64,000 nt of DNA, from positions 620,001 through 684,000 of the forward strand of contig CAWCQU010000003.1 in NCBI GenBank assembly GCA_963797765.1, read 5' to 3'. Below are positions 17,780 through 25,511 of the stretch, one piece after another. The stretch is from JBGPTK01 sp963797765 (GTDB lineage Bacteria > Acidobacteriota > Terriglobia > Acidiferrales > UBA7541). Position 1 is the first letter of the stretch; every line of letters starts with the position of its first letter. The position numbers were made by a program, and so were the translations under genes. The notes below the pieces were generated by a model. The model saw only the letters and a program-made list of their open reading frames with translations. It ran no database searches and was not told the DNA's origin.

Positions 17780-18775
17780 ATGTTTGAACAGGATGGAATG
17801 GTGCCGAAGTACTCCGTTGTAGTGCCGCTTCACGACGAACAGGAGAGTGTGCGCGAGCTTTATCATCGCCTTTGTGATGTGATGAACGGCCGCTACGAGC
17901 CTGCTGAATTTCTTTTCATCGACGATCATTCCACGGACGCTACCCCGGAGATTCTTGCGGAAATTGCTGACGAAGATCCTCGCGTGATTGTGCTCCGGCT
18001 AAAGCGCAATTATGGACAGACGGTCGCGCTCGCAGCGGGATTCGACAACGCCGCGGGTGACGTGATCATTTCCATGGATGGTGATCTGCAGCACGATCCG
18101 GCCGACATCCCCGCCATGATTGAGGCTCTCGAAGAAACCGAAAGCGACATCGTGAGCGGGTGGCGCCAGAAACGCGTGGATAATTTCCTGATGCGCAGGC
18201 TTCCTTCGCGAGTCGCCAACTGGATTATGGCCAAGCTTTCCGGCGTCGATATTCATGATTTTGGGACTACCTTCAAAGTGTATCGGCGCGAGACCATAAA
18301 AGACATTCGTCTCTACGGGGAATTGCATCGCTTTATTCCCGCGCTGGCCGCCTGGAATGGAGCAAAGGTGATCGAGGTTCCGATCAAGAATATCGTGCGT
18401 CCCGTCGGCCAATCTCATTATGGAATTTCCCGTACACTTCGGGTTTTGTTCGATCTGATCACTATGCGTTTTTTGCTCCGTTACATGACTCGCCCGCTGC
18501 ATTTCTTCGGCCCTACCGGCCTCGTAAGCTTCCTGGGTGGTGCGGGCGTCCTTCTCGTTTTGTTCATCCAGAAAGTCTTCTTCGGCACGGAATTGTTTGT
18601 GAAGCACGGCCCGCTGCTTATTTTTGGCATGATGCTTTGTCTGTTCGGCCTGCAATTGCTTGCGATGGGACTGGTAGGCGAGCTCCTTATGCGCACGCAT
18701 TTCGAGGCCCACCAAAAGCCCGTCTATCGCATCGAACGGATTGTAGGCGCCAGACTCGCCGGTACTTCGAGTTGA
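17780..18775 (+). CDS. GT2 family glycosyltransferase, DPM/GtrB type with two C-terminal membrane helices
   Basis: The GT-A catalytic domain (about residues 10-230) has YSVVVPLHDEQESV, FIDDHSTDAT, the metal-binding SMDGDLQHDP and a conserved QSHYG acceptor motif, all typical of polyprenyl-phosphate sugar transferases (GtrB, ArnC, dolichol-phosphate mannosyltransferase). Two hydrophobic segments follow, around 240-262 and 275-300, as in GtrB. It likely moves a sugar from a nucleotide donor to undecaprenyl phosphate at the cytoplasmic face. Translation may start at ATG 17780 or at ATG 17798, six codons later and preceded by AGGATGG. It is coupled to the upstream HpnK-like gene and followed by a terminator. 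Confidence 0.88.
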   Translation: MFEQDGMVPKYSVVVPLHDEQESVRELYHRLCDVMNGRYEPAEFLFIDDHSTDATPEILAEIADEDPRVIVLRLKRNYGQTVALAAGFDNAAGDVIISMDGDLQHDPADIPAMIEALEETESDIVSGWRQKRVDNFLMRRLPSRVANWIMAKLSGVDIHDFGTTFKVYRRETIKDIRLYGELHRFIPALAAWNGAKVIEVPIKNIVRPVGQSHYGISRTLRVLFDLITMRFLLRYMTRPLHFFGPTGLVSFLGGAGVLLVLFIQKVFFGTELFVKHGPLLIFGMMLCLFGLQLLAMGLVGELLMRTHFEAHQKPVYRIERIVGARLAGTSS

Positions 18776-19114
18776 GAGTCCTCGGCTCCGGAGACAGTCG
18801 GCGCTCGGGACTAAAATATTGCCGCGGGGAGGAATCTTGATCGGTGGTAGATGGTGTCGTGGGATCACCGATTTTTTATTTCATTCCGGCGGGCGGCAAT
18901 AACTCCATCCTTGCTGTGGCACATACTCTAGTAGTAAAAAGATTACGCCGATTCGGGAGCAACGGTAGGCCGGCCCGGAATTGAAAATGCAGATATAATT
19001 GGCTCACTTGCAACGCATGAATTACGAATCGAAACTCCGGAACAACAGGGACTGCTTTGGAGATCATGGCGAAATTTGCGGCTTCGCGTCATTTGGCGCG
19101 AGAGGGGGAACTAG
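18776..19114. other. Intergenic region with terminator
   Basis: 339 bases without a supportable gene. The left third contains the terminator at 18840-18877; the remainder should hold the promoter of the exported-protein gene starting at 19115. Nothing else was recognised. Confidence 0.5.
18840..18877 (+). terminator. Rho-independent terminator after the glycosyltransferase gene
   Basis: A 7-bp stem ATCGGTG / CACCGAT (18840-18846 and 18866-18872) with a 19-base loop is followed directly by a run of six T's, 65 bases after the gene stop. The stem is short but the T-run is clear. Confidence 0.65.
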
Positions 19115-19871
19115 ATGCGAACAAAATTGATGGCCGGAATTGCATTTTTATTGCTGGCGGCGATGGCCTATGCCGGCGACCCGTGGAAGGATAAATCTTA
19201 CGATCAATGGACCCAGGCTGACCTCGAAACCGTGATGTTCCGCTCGCCCTGGGCGCAGACCGTTCAGGTCGAGACATCCTGGAAAAAAGACAACAGCCTC
19301 GACCGATGTGAACCGGGCGGGCTCTGAGCGAGCTCCGGGGGGAGCGGGTTCATTCGGCAGTACTCCCCAGCAGGCTACAAATGATCCCAACAATCCTTCT
19401 TCAAGTATGGCCTCACGGAGCATGGGCCCGTCCACCACGTTCGTTGTCCGATGGTCATCCGCTTTGGTGGAGCGCCAGGCTTTGACGCGCAATGCTGTAT
19501 TGAGTGGCCAGATGTCTGCCGCCGATGCCGAAAAAGCTTTAGCCGAACCACAAAATGATTATCAGGTATACGTCGGCGGTCAGGATATGACGCCGTTCCA
19601 AACTGCCACGGAAGATTCGCTCAAAAGCAGCACGTTCCTCAAACTGAAGAAATCCAAAGCTAAAATCGCTCCTTCCAAAGTCGAACTGATTCGCGACGGC
19701 GATAAGGTGATGGCGGTCTTGTTTTCGTTCCCGAAGAAAGACGCGAGTGGCGCCGCTACAATCCCCCCGGACGAAAAAGGCGTTCAGTTCTCATGCAGCG
19801 TAATGAAAGCGAATATCCATGCCGACTTTGAACCACAACATATGATCGCGAAGCAAGGCGTGGACCTATAG
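19115..19871 (+). CDS. Exported protein with SPWA motif (apparent +1 frameshift in an A-run)
   Basis: A signal peptide (KLMAGIAFLLLAAMAYA) is followed by a short conserved-looking segment with YDQWTQADLETV and RSPWAQTV. Similar W...SPWA segments occur in acidobacterial exported proteins, some annotated as GWxTD-domain proteins; I could not see a GWxTD motif itself. The first frame ends at 19327. A second frame (from about 19290) continues with a Gly/Ser/Asn-rich linker and a 150-residue domain to 19871. Removing one A from the run of six near 19283-19288 makes one protein of about 250 residues with a smooth linker. An indel error is the simplest explanation. Function unknown; the next gene, also exported, starts 32 bases later. 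Confidence 0.7.
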
Positions 19872-19903
19872 TCGCAAAGGGCCCAATCGGCCAAGGAGAA
19901 AGT

Positions 19904-20587
19904 ATGAGGATCGGAGCAAAAATCGCAATTCTTGCAAGTTGTTGTTTCGCAGTTGCAATGTCCGCGAACGCTCAAATGGGCGGCGGGATGGGAATGCGCA
20001 GGCCCCAAGTGGAAGGCGTATTTAGCCCCGTCGTCGGCCAGGGCGCCGCTTACGAGGTTCAGCGCGAGGGCGGAAAAGAAGGGAAGACCACAATGGAAAT
20101 CACGGTGGTCGGCAAAGACACCGTTGACGGGAAGGATGCCTTCTGGCTCGAGTTCACCGTCGATAACCCGAGAGGCGACGGACAAATGGTGATGAAATCG
20201 CTCCTCGTGCTCGATGGACAAAATACTCGAACCGAAAAGATGATCATGCAGATGCCGGGAATGGACCCGATGGAAATGTCCGGCCAGATGATGGCGCGTC
20301 GCGGTAATCAAACCCAGTCCGCGGATATCCGCAGTACGGCCGATGATGTCGGCCCGGAAAGCATCACCACTCCCGCTGGCACTTTCGCCTGCGAACACTA
20401 CCGCGCTAAGGATGGTTCGGCCGATTACTGGATCTCAAAAAACGTCTCGCCCTGGGGTTTGGTGAAATCCACGTCCAAGGATAGTACGATGATTCTGGTA
20501 AAGGTAATCACCGATGCCAAGGATAAGATCACAGGCACGCCCAAGCCGTTTAACCCGATGGGAATGGGCCGGCCACAGCCAAACTGA
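19904..20587 (+). CDS. Exported protein of unknown function, Met/Gly-rich
   Basis: 227 residues with a signal peptide (cleavage after SANA, about residue 23) and a Met/Gly-rich start to the mature part (QMGGGMGMRRP). The body is beta-rich with paired strands, including GKEGKTTMEITVVG and DAFWLEFTV, ITTPAGTFACEHYRAKDG and the WISKNVSPWGLVKS segment. The last resembles DUF4412/DUF3108-type periplasmic proteins that contain a 'not directly measured, inferred' beta-barrel-like fold; this assignment is weak. An AAGGAG site sits seven bases before the ATG. It likely shares a transcript with the exported protein before it and ends at the terminator at 20617. Confidence 0.7.
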   Translation: MRIGAKIAILASCCFAVAMSANAQMGGGMGMRRPQVEGVFSPVVGQGAAYEVQREGGKEGKTTMEITVVGKDTVDGKDAFWLEFTVDNPRGDGQMVMKSLLVLDGQNTRTEKMIMQMPGMDPMEMSGQMMARRGNQTQSADIRSTADDVGPESITTPAGTFACEHYRAKDGSADYWISKNVSPWGLVKSTSKDSTMILVKVITDAKDKITGTPKPFNPMGMGRPQPN

Positions 20588-20616
20588 TCTCTGTTGTTTT
20601 GAAGAAATAGGAAAGT

Positions 20617-20651
20617 GAGAGGGCGTCAGCCGCTGGCGGGCGCTCTCTTTT
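20617..20651 (+). terminator. Rho-independent terminator
   Basis: Stem AGAGGGCG / CGCTCTCT (20618-20625 with 20641-20648, one G-T pair), a 15-base loop that can pair internally, and a T-rich tail TTTTCG. It lies 30 bases after the stop of the exported-protein gene. Confidence 0.7.
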
Positions 20652-20770
20652 CGCTTCATTGTTTACTAAATTGAGTGATTTCCTTACCTGTATCTAATGG
20701 AGGATTTGCGCAGGCATCGCCGGCTCAACTGGAGGAGTTTTAACCCGCTCGGATTACCTCCCGGCCGGAT

Positions 20771-21198
20771 TTAGCAAAAGACCTCAGGACTTTTGTCCGT
20801 GACCGGGAAAGTTCGCATTCTAGGCTTGATCATCTCCGCCTCATCAGTGGCGCGAGTCGCTCCTCGGAATTCGACTATCGGGAAGAGTTGGAAAGTATCG
20901 CGCTCACCCTCACAGTTCCCTCGCTCACCTTCGTTCCCGCGGTCAGCCGTCCCTGGGAAGACCTGGAGTAGACGGGCGAAACGGGGCGAGTAGAGGACGT
21001 CATTCGCAATTATGCGAATCTCTGGGGTCTCTCTGGAAAAAGAATGCGACGAGCTATCTCTGCGGCCACCCGCAAATGATCGAACACAGCAGGGGCATCC
21101 TTCAGCGCCATGGCTGGGAGAAAGAGTCGCTGAAGGAAGAGGTATATTGGATTCCTGAGAATTCACAAACCTTCGGGGCAAAATCGCGCAAGCTCTGA
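20771..21198 (+). pseudogene. Decayed C-terminal fragment of a ferredoxin-NADP+ reductase
   Basis: Reading the plus strand gives a coherent NADP-binding half of a plant-type FNR: LRTFVRD, LISGASRSSEFDYREELE, TFVPAVSRPWEDLE, then TGETGRVEDVIRNYANLWGL, and after a frame change SYLCGHPQMIEHSRGILQ and EEVYWIP before a stop at 21198. The match is to the family pattern VSRPWEDpxWxGETGRV and CGHPxMIE. A TAG at about 20965-20970 replaces what should be a Trp codon, and a one-base loss in an A-run near 21040 shifts the frame. The FAD-binding half is missing upstream: bases 20650-20770 show nothing similar. So this is a real relic, unlike the single-indel genes elsewhere in the window. Confidence 0.75.
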
Positions 21199-21222
21199 TC
21201 CCCGGAAACGATGGAAATCGTG

Positions 21223-21663
21223 CTATGCCGGCGGACTCCCTTCCTCCAGTTCGCGCACCACGCTCTGGATGGTTCGCAGCGGCACGGAGACGTGTACCGT
21301 TTCGCCGGGATCGTCCACATCCACGACGATTGAACCGCCGTCCTTGTGGATACGGACATGATCGGTTCGGTCGATCACTTCAACAAAAGTCGCATCAGGA
21401 TACTCGGCAATTCCTTCCACCGCCGCGCGAAGTCCCGGCAGCCATGGCCGGATCTCTTTTTCCACTTGATTCCAATTTTCCCGCGGAATAAATTTCATTC
21501 CAATCGGCGCCAACGCACCCGGTACCACTAAGAATATATGCGAGCCCTTTTGAGCACGCTCGTTCACGCGAACCGAGACGAATCCATCGCTGCACAGGAT
21601 CGCCCCGGCCACCAAGACGGTTCCCAGCATTCCCATTGCAATCTTTCCAAGAATCATATGCAT
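21223..21663 (-). CDS. Exported/membrane-anchored protein, paralog of the upstream gene
   Basis: 146 residues with an N-terminal hydrophobic segment (IAMGMLGTVLVAGAILC, perhaps uncleaved or a signal peptide). The C-terminal half repeats a pattern also found in the neighbouring 190-residue protein: [DE]-x-FV-x-V-x(2)-R-x(3)-VR-x(2)-K-x(2)-G near residues 91-110, then V-x-V-D plus VP-x(3)-[IV]-Q-x(2)-V. This indicates a tandem gene duplication with divergence. The two genes are 24 bases apart on the minus strand. I do not recognise the family; similar small exported proteins near anti-sigma or stress genes exist in Acidobacteria, but no such partner is present here. Confidence 0.65.
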   Translation of the reverse strand: MHMILGKIAMGMLGTVLVAGAILCSDGFVSVRVNERAQKGSHIFLVVPGALAPIGMKFIPRENWNQVEKEIRPWLPGLRAAVEGIAEYPDATFVEVIDRTDHVRIHKDGGSIVVDVDDPGETVHVSVPLRTIQSVVRELEEGSPPA

Positions 21664-21687
21664 TCTCCGGATGATCCGGGGCCGAGC

Positions 21688-22260
21688 CTAATCTGCCGTA
21701 TTGTGACTGTCGATCCAGACGCGCACATTGTCTGAGCCATCGTGAACCGTCACCAGCGTCGTATCGCCCATGCCTTTCAATACGCGCAGTGCCGCCAAGA
21801 CATCCAGTTCTTTGGTTCCGGAAGAAACGAGCGCCTGCACAACCGCCATGGGTACGATCACGTCCACCTGCTGCTTGGATTTCTGATGATCCACGATGTG
21901 AATCACGAAATTGCCCGCCTGTTTCGCGACGCGGACGTCATTCTCGCGGCTCTGCACCGTCACGAACTCGTTATCCGGTGTCTCCTTCAGAGCTTGAAGG
22001 ATCGCCTGTAAATCCACGCCGTTCATATCGATTCCGGCGCAGGTTATTTTCCCGTTGTGCAGATCACCGTGACTGATGGTCGGGAGGATCTTCTCCGCAA
22101 GCGAAAGCGGAAGATTCACACGCACCGATTCTCCATCCCCAGCGCTGTTCACTCTTACATGCAGCCATCGTTCCGGCCCGTCCGCTGCCAGAGCTGCTCC
22201 AACCAGCGAGAAAATCACCAATGCCGCCATCCCCGCAGAAACTCGCTTCATTCGGTTCAT
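21688..22260 (-). CDS. Exported protein of unknown function with repeated HVRVN/VRV modules
   Basis: 190 residues, signal peptide cleaved after ALAA near residue 25. The mature protein starts WLHVRVNSAGDGESVRVNLP and contains two copies of an approximately 30-residue unit: FVTVQSRENDVRVAKQAG and LVTVHDGSDNVRVWIDS. The same unit occurs in the downstream paralog. The beta-hairpin-like units with alternating charged residues suggest a repeat fold; function unknown. Ribosome site AGGAGA lies just before the ATG. First gene of a two-gene transcript, diverging from nothing: glgB upstream runs in the same direction with a 196-base gap. Confidence 0.7.
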   Translation of the reverse strand: MNRMKRVSAGMAALVIFSLVGAALAADGPERWLHVRVNSAGDGESVRVNLPLSLAEKILPTISHGDLHNGKITCAGIDMNGVDLQAILQALKETPDNEFVTVQSRENDVRVAKQAGNFVIHIVDHQKSKQQVDVIVPMAVVQALVSSGTKELDVLAALRVLKGMGDTTLVTVHDGSDNVRVWIDSHNTAD

Positions 22261-22456
22261 TTCACACTCTCCTTATGATCCACGTGCTTGTCCGAATGTA
22301 CGCAGGCTCCCGCCTGGAAGTTCCGTACGCTGCTTATTTTTTTGTGGGTGGGTGGAGCAGGGCGCTCTAGACTAACTTACCCGATTGGAAGGCGACCAGG
22401 TTCCCGGGAATTGGGTTCACAGCAAGGTGATTGAATGCCGTATGGATTCGGCCAGT

Positions 22457-24748
22457 CTAGCCGCGGTGCGGCTTGAATAAGATCGTGGCGAGCGGTGGCA
22501 ACGTCAGCTTCAATGAAAAGTTGCGGCCGTTCCAAGGCACCGGATCGGCGGCCACAAGCCCGGCATTGCCCACATTTGCCCCATCGTAAAATTCAGAATC
22601 AGAATTCAGAATTTCACGATAAAGACCAGGCTCGGGCACCCCAACTCGATAGTTTTCTCGCACCATGGGCGTAAAGTTGCCGATCGCCAACACAAAATCC
22701 GCGGAATTCCTCGCCCGGCGCAAAAAGGAAAGCACGCTGGTGTCCGCGTCGTTCGCGTCCAGCCATTCGAAGCCCTGCCACTCAAAATCCACTTCGTGGA
22801 GAGCAGGCTCCTGGGCATACACGCGATTCAAATCCATCACCAGCCGCTGGATGCCAAGATGCTGTTTGTGTTTGAGCAGGCCCCAGTCCAGCGAAACGTC
22901 CTGCCACCACTCGTTCCAGGGCGCCAGTTCGCTGCCCATGAAAAGCATCTTCTTGCCGGGATGCGCGTACATGTAGCTGAAAAGCAGCCGAACGTTGGCA
23001 AACTTCTGCCAGTCGTCACCCGGCATTTTTGCCAGCAGCGCGCGCTTGCCGTGTACCACTTCGTCGTGCGAAAGCGGCAGCAAAAAATTCTCGGTGAATG
23101 CGTAAATCATCGAAAACGTGACTTCGTTGTGATGATATTTTCGATGAATCGGATCGAACGCAAAATAGCGCAGCGTATCGTTCATCCAGCCCATATTCCA
23201 CTTCAAATCGAAGCCCAGCCCTCCCACGTATGTGGGGCGGGAGACGGCCGGCCAAGCCGTCGATTCTTCCGCGATCATCAACACGCCTGGATGTTGAATA
23301 TGCGCCACCTCATTCAGCCGGCGGATCATGGCAATCGCTTGCAAGTTCTCCCGGCCGCCGAATTCGTTTGGAATCCATTCCCCGTGCTTGCGTGAATAGT
23401 CCAGGTACAGCATAGAAGCCACGGCATCGACGCGCAGGCCGTCCAGGTGATATTTGTCCAGCCAGAACAGTGCATTCGAGAGCAGAAAATTTTGGACCTC
23501 ATTCCGGCCGTAGTTGAAAACCAGCGTGCCCCAGTCGGGATGTTCGCCCAGCCGGGGATCGGCGTGCTCATAAAGATGCGTGCCGTCAAAAAAACCCAGC
23601 CCATGTCCATCGCGCGGGAAATGAGCCGGCGTCCAATCCAGCAGCACTCCGATTCCTTCTTGGTGGCAGCGATCCACCAGGTGCATGAAGTCTTGCGGCG
23701 AGCCGAACCGGCTGGTCACTGCGAAATAGCCAAGCGTCTGGTAGCCCCAGGATGCGTCGAACGGGTGCTCCATCACGGGCAGCATCTCGATGTGGGAGAA
23801 ACCCATCTTCTTCACATAGGGAATCAACTCGTCCGCAAGCTGGCGATACGTGAGCCAACGGCCATCCGCGGTGCGGCGCCACGAACCAAGGTGCAGTTCG
23901 TAAATTGAAATCGCGGATTGGAACCAATCCCGGCGCCCCCGCTCGGCCATCCAGCCGGAGTCGTTCCATTGGTACGTATCGATATTGCAGACCACCGAGC
24001 CGCTCTTCGGGCGCACCTCGGCGGAAAATGCATAAGGGTCAGCCTTAAGCGCCAGGTAGTTCCCGACGCGCGAGCGAACCTCAAACTTATAAATCATCCC
24101 CTCGTCCAGACCGGGGACGAAGATTTCCCAGATGCCCGACGAGCCGCGGCTGCGCATCGGGTTCACGCGGCCGTCCCAGAAATTAAAATTTCCCACCACG
24201 CTCACTCGCATTGCGTTGGGCGCCCACACCCCAAAATGGACCCCTCGCACTCCGTCGATTTCTCGCACGTGCGCGCCCAATTTTTCATAATTCCGATAGT
24301 GCGTGCCTTCTCCGATCAAGTGCAGGTCGAAATCGCTCAGCACCGGAGGAAATGCGTAAGTATCAAACTCCTCGATAAATTGGCCATTGTCGAAACGGAT
24401 GCGCACGCGGTAAGCCGTCGCCGGAATCGTCTCCGCGGAGTTCTCGATGGCCCTCAATGGAACGATCGCCTCGAACACTCCATCCGGATGAATTGCATTG
24501 GCGGGGAAAAGTAACGCCGGGTCATTCCACACCACGGTGACTTCCGCCGAGTGCGGCCGAAAGACGCGAATGGCCAGGGCCGGCCGACCATTGGAATCGA
24601 TACGATGCGGGCCGAGAAAATGAAATGGATCGGAATGCTCCGCGCGCAGAAGCGCTCGCACCTCGGCGGCGGCGCCCGTGAGTGGTTTTTCGCTTCCGGG
24701 AAGAGCTACTTCAATTCCGTCATCGATCGCCAAGTTGTTCCTCTTCAT
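22457..24748 (-). CDS. glgB: 1,4-alpha-glucan branching enzyme
   Basis: Transfers alpha-1,4-glucan segments to form alpha-1,6 branches in glycogen. 763 residues: an N-terminal CBM48-type region with HSDPFHFLGPH near residue 38, a second with VHFGVWAPNAMRVSVVGNF near residue 170, then the GH13 barrel. GH13 motifs are visible: the DWTPAHFP loop, the nucleophile Asp in GLRVDAVASMLYLD, the catalytic Glu in MIAEESTAWP, and LPLSHDEVVHGK. The C-terminal beta domain ends in FKPH. No other glycogen gene adjoins it. Promoter must lie in the 195-base gap to the divergent exported DinB-like gene. Confidence 0.96.
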   Translation of the reverse strand: MKRNNLAIDDGIEVALPGSEKPLTGAAAEVRALLRAEHSDPFHFLGPHRIDSNGRPALAIRVFRPHSAEVTVVWNDPALLFPANAIHPDGVFEAIVPLRAIENSAETIPATAYRVRIRFDNGQFIEEFDTYAFPPVLSDFDLHLIGEGTHYRNYEKLGAHVREIDGVRGVHFGVWAPNAMRVSVVGNFNFWDGRVNPMRSRGSSGIWEIFVPGLDEGMIYKFEVRSRVGNYLALKADPYAFSAEVRPKSGSVVCNIDTYQWNDSGWMAERGRRDWFQSAISIYELHLGSWRRTADGRWLTYRQLADELIPYVKKMGFSHIEMLPVMEHPFDASWGYQTLGYFAVTSRFGSPQDFMHLVDRCHQEGIGVLLDWTPAHFPRDGHGLGFFDGTHLYEHADPRLGEHPDWGTLVFNYGRNEVQNFLLSNALFWLDKYHLDGLRVDAVASMLYLDYSRKHGEWIPNEFGGRENLQAIAMIRRLNEVAHIQHPGVLMIAEESTAWPAVSRPTYVGGLGFDLKWNMGWMNDTLRYFAFDPIHRKYHHNEVTFSMIYAFTENFLLPLSHDEVVHGKRALLAKMPGDDWQKFANVRLLFSYMYAHPGKKMLFMGSELAPWNEWWQDVSLDWGLLKHKQHLGIQRLVMDLNRVYAQEPALHEVDFEWQGFEWLDANDADTSVLSFLRRARNSADFVLAIGNFTPMVRENYRVGVPEPGLYREILNSDSEFYDGANVGNAGLVAADPVPWNGRNFSLKLTLPPLATILFKPHRG

Positions 24749-24943
24749 TTCCGAGCTGCGCTAATTGTACCCATCCACGGCATGAATGGCTAAGAAAACA
24801 AATCAAGAGAAAAAGGGTGGCCGTGAATTCTCAAAAACCTTCTAATATTTCGCGCTCAAATACTGGACTTATCGTCGCAAGCCGGATAGCCTATCCGGCT
24901 TAAGCCAAGGGCAGACATATCCCGCCCCGTGAGGAGATTCGAA

Positions 24944-25489
24944 ATGAAACGCCTGGTGCCGACCTTCCTGATTTCGACCATGCTCATGGCCTTTGCATTA
25001 TTTGCCACGGCTGAGACTTCATTTGCCCAACAGCCTCCCAAAAAACCGCTCTCTCCCACCGACGCAGTGCTGCTCCAATGGAATGACATAGGAAACAAGC
25101 TTGTCGAGATGGCGCAGGACTGGCCGGAGGATAAGTATAGTTATCGCCCCAACGATCAGGTCCGCACCTTCGCTCAGCAACTTCTGCATGTTGCCGGTGA
25201 TAATTATTCGCTCATCAATAAGATCACCGGAAAGAAGATGGGCAACGAGGAAAATGATCCTTCCACCGAAAGGTTCAAGTCAAAGGCGCAGGTCATCGAG
25301 TTCCTCAAGAAGTCCGTCGCCGACGGAGCGGCCGCGATTCAACAGGCCGGTGACGATGGCATCGTCAAACACCTCGCCTCTTGGGTCGGTTACATCGAAC
25401 ACATGGGCGAACATTACGGCCAGCTTGTCGTTTATTATCGGAATAATGGCGTTGTGCCGCCCGATTCGCGGCCGAAGCCCAAGAGTTAG
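24944..25489 (+). CDS. Exported DinB-like protein
   Basis: 181 residues: a signal peptide (VPTFLISTMLMAFALFATA, cleavage near AQQ) followed by a four-helix DinB/YfiT-type bundle. Two of the three expected metal-binding histidines are visible, in QQLLHVAGDN and EHMGEHYGQL. DinB-fold proteins act as metal-dependent thiol transferases or are of unknown role; secreted versions are frequent in Acidobacteria. I chose ATG 24944, preceded by GAGGAG at 24931-24936; a GTG five codons upstream overlaps that site. The ggt gene starts 22 bases after the stop, so the two may be cotranscribed. Confidence 0.8.
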   Translation: MKRLVPTFLISTMLMAFALFATAETSFAQQPPKKPLSPTDAVLLQWNDIGNKLVEMAQDWPEDKYSYRPNDQVRTFAQQLLHVAGDNYSLINKITGKKMGNEENDPSTERFKSKAQVIEFLKKSVADGAAAIQQAGDDGIVKHLASWVGYIEHMGEHYGQLVVYYRNNGVVPPDSRPKPKS

Positions 25490-25511
25490 TGCCGGAAGTG
25501 AGCATCGCAAA

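Noticed and set aside
20771..21181. 136-codon minus-strand ORF
   Set aside because: Antisense shadow of the ferredoxin-NADP reductase relic, which reads sensibly on the plus strand.
25101..25511. 137-codon N-terminal extension of the gamma-glutamyltransferase frame
   Set aside because: It is a shadow of the DinB-like gene in another frame; the GGT signal peptide starts at 25512.
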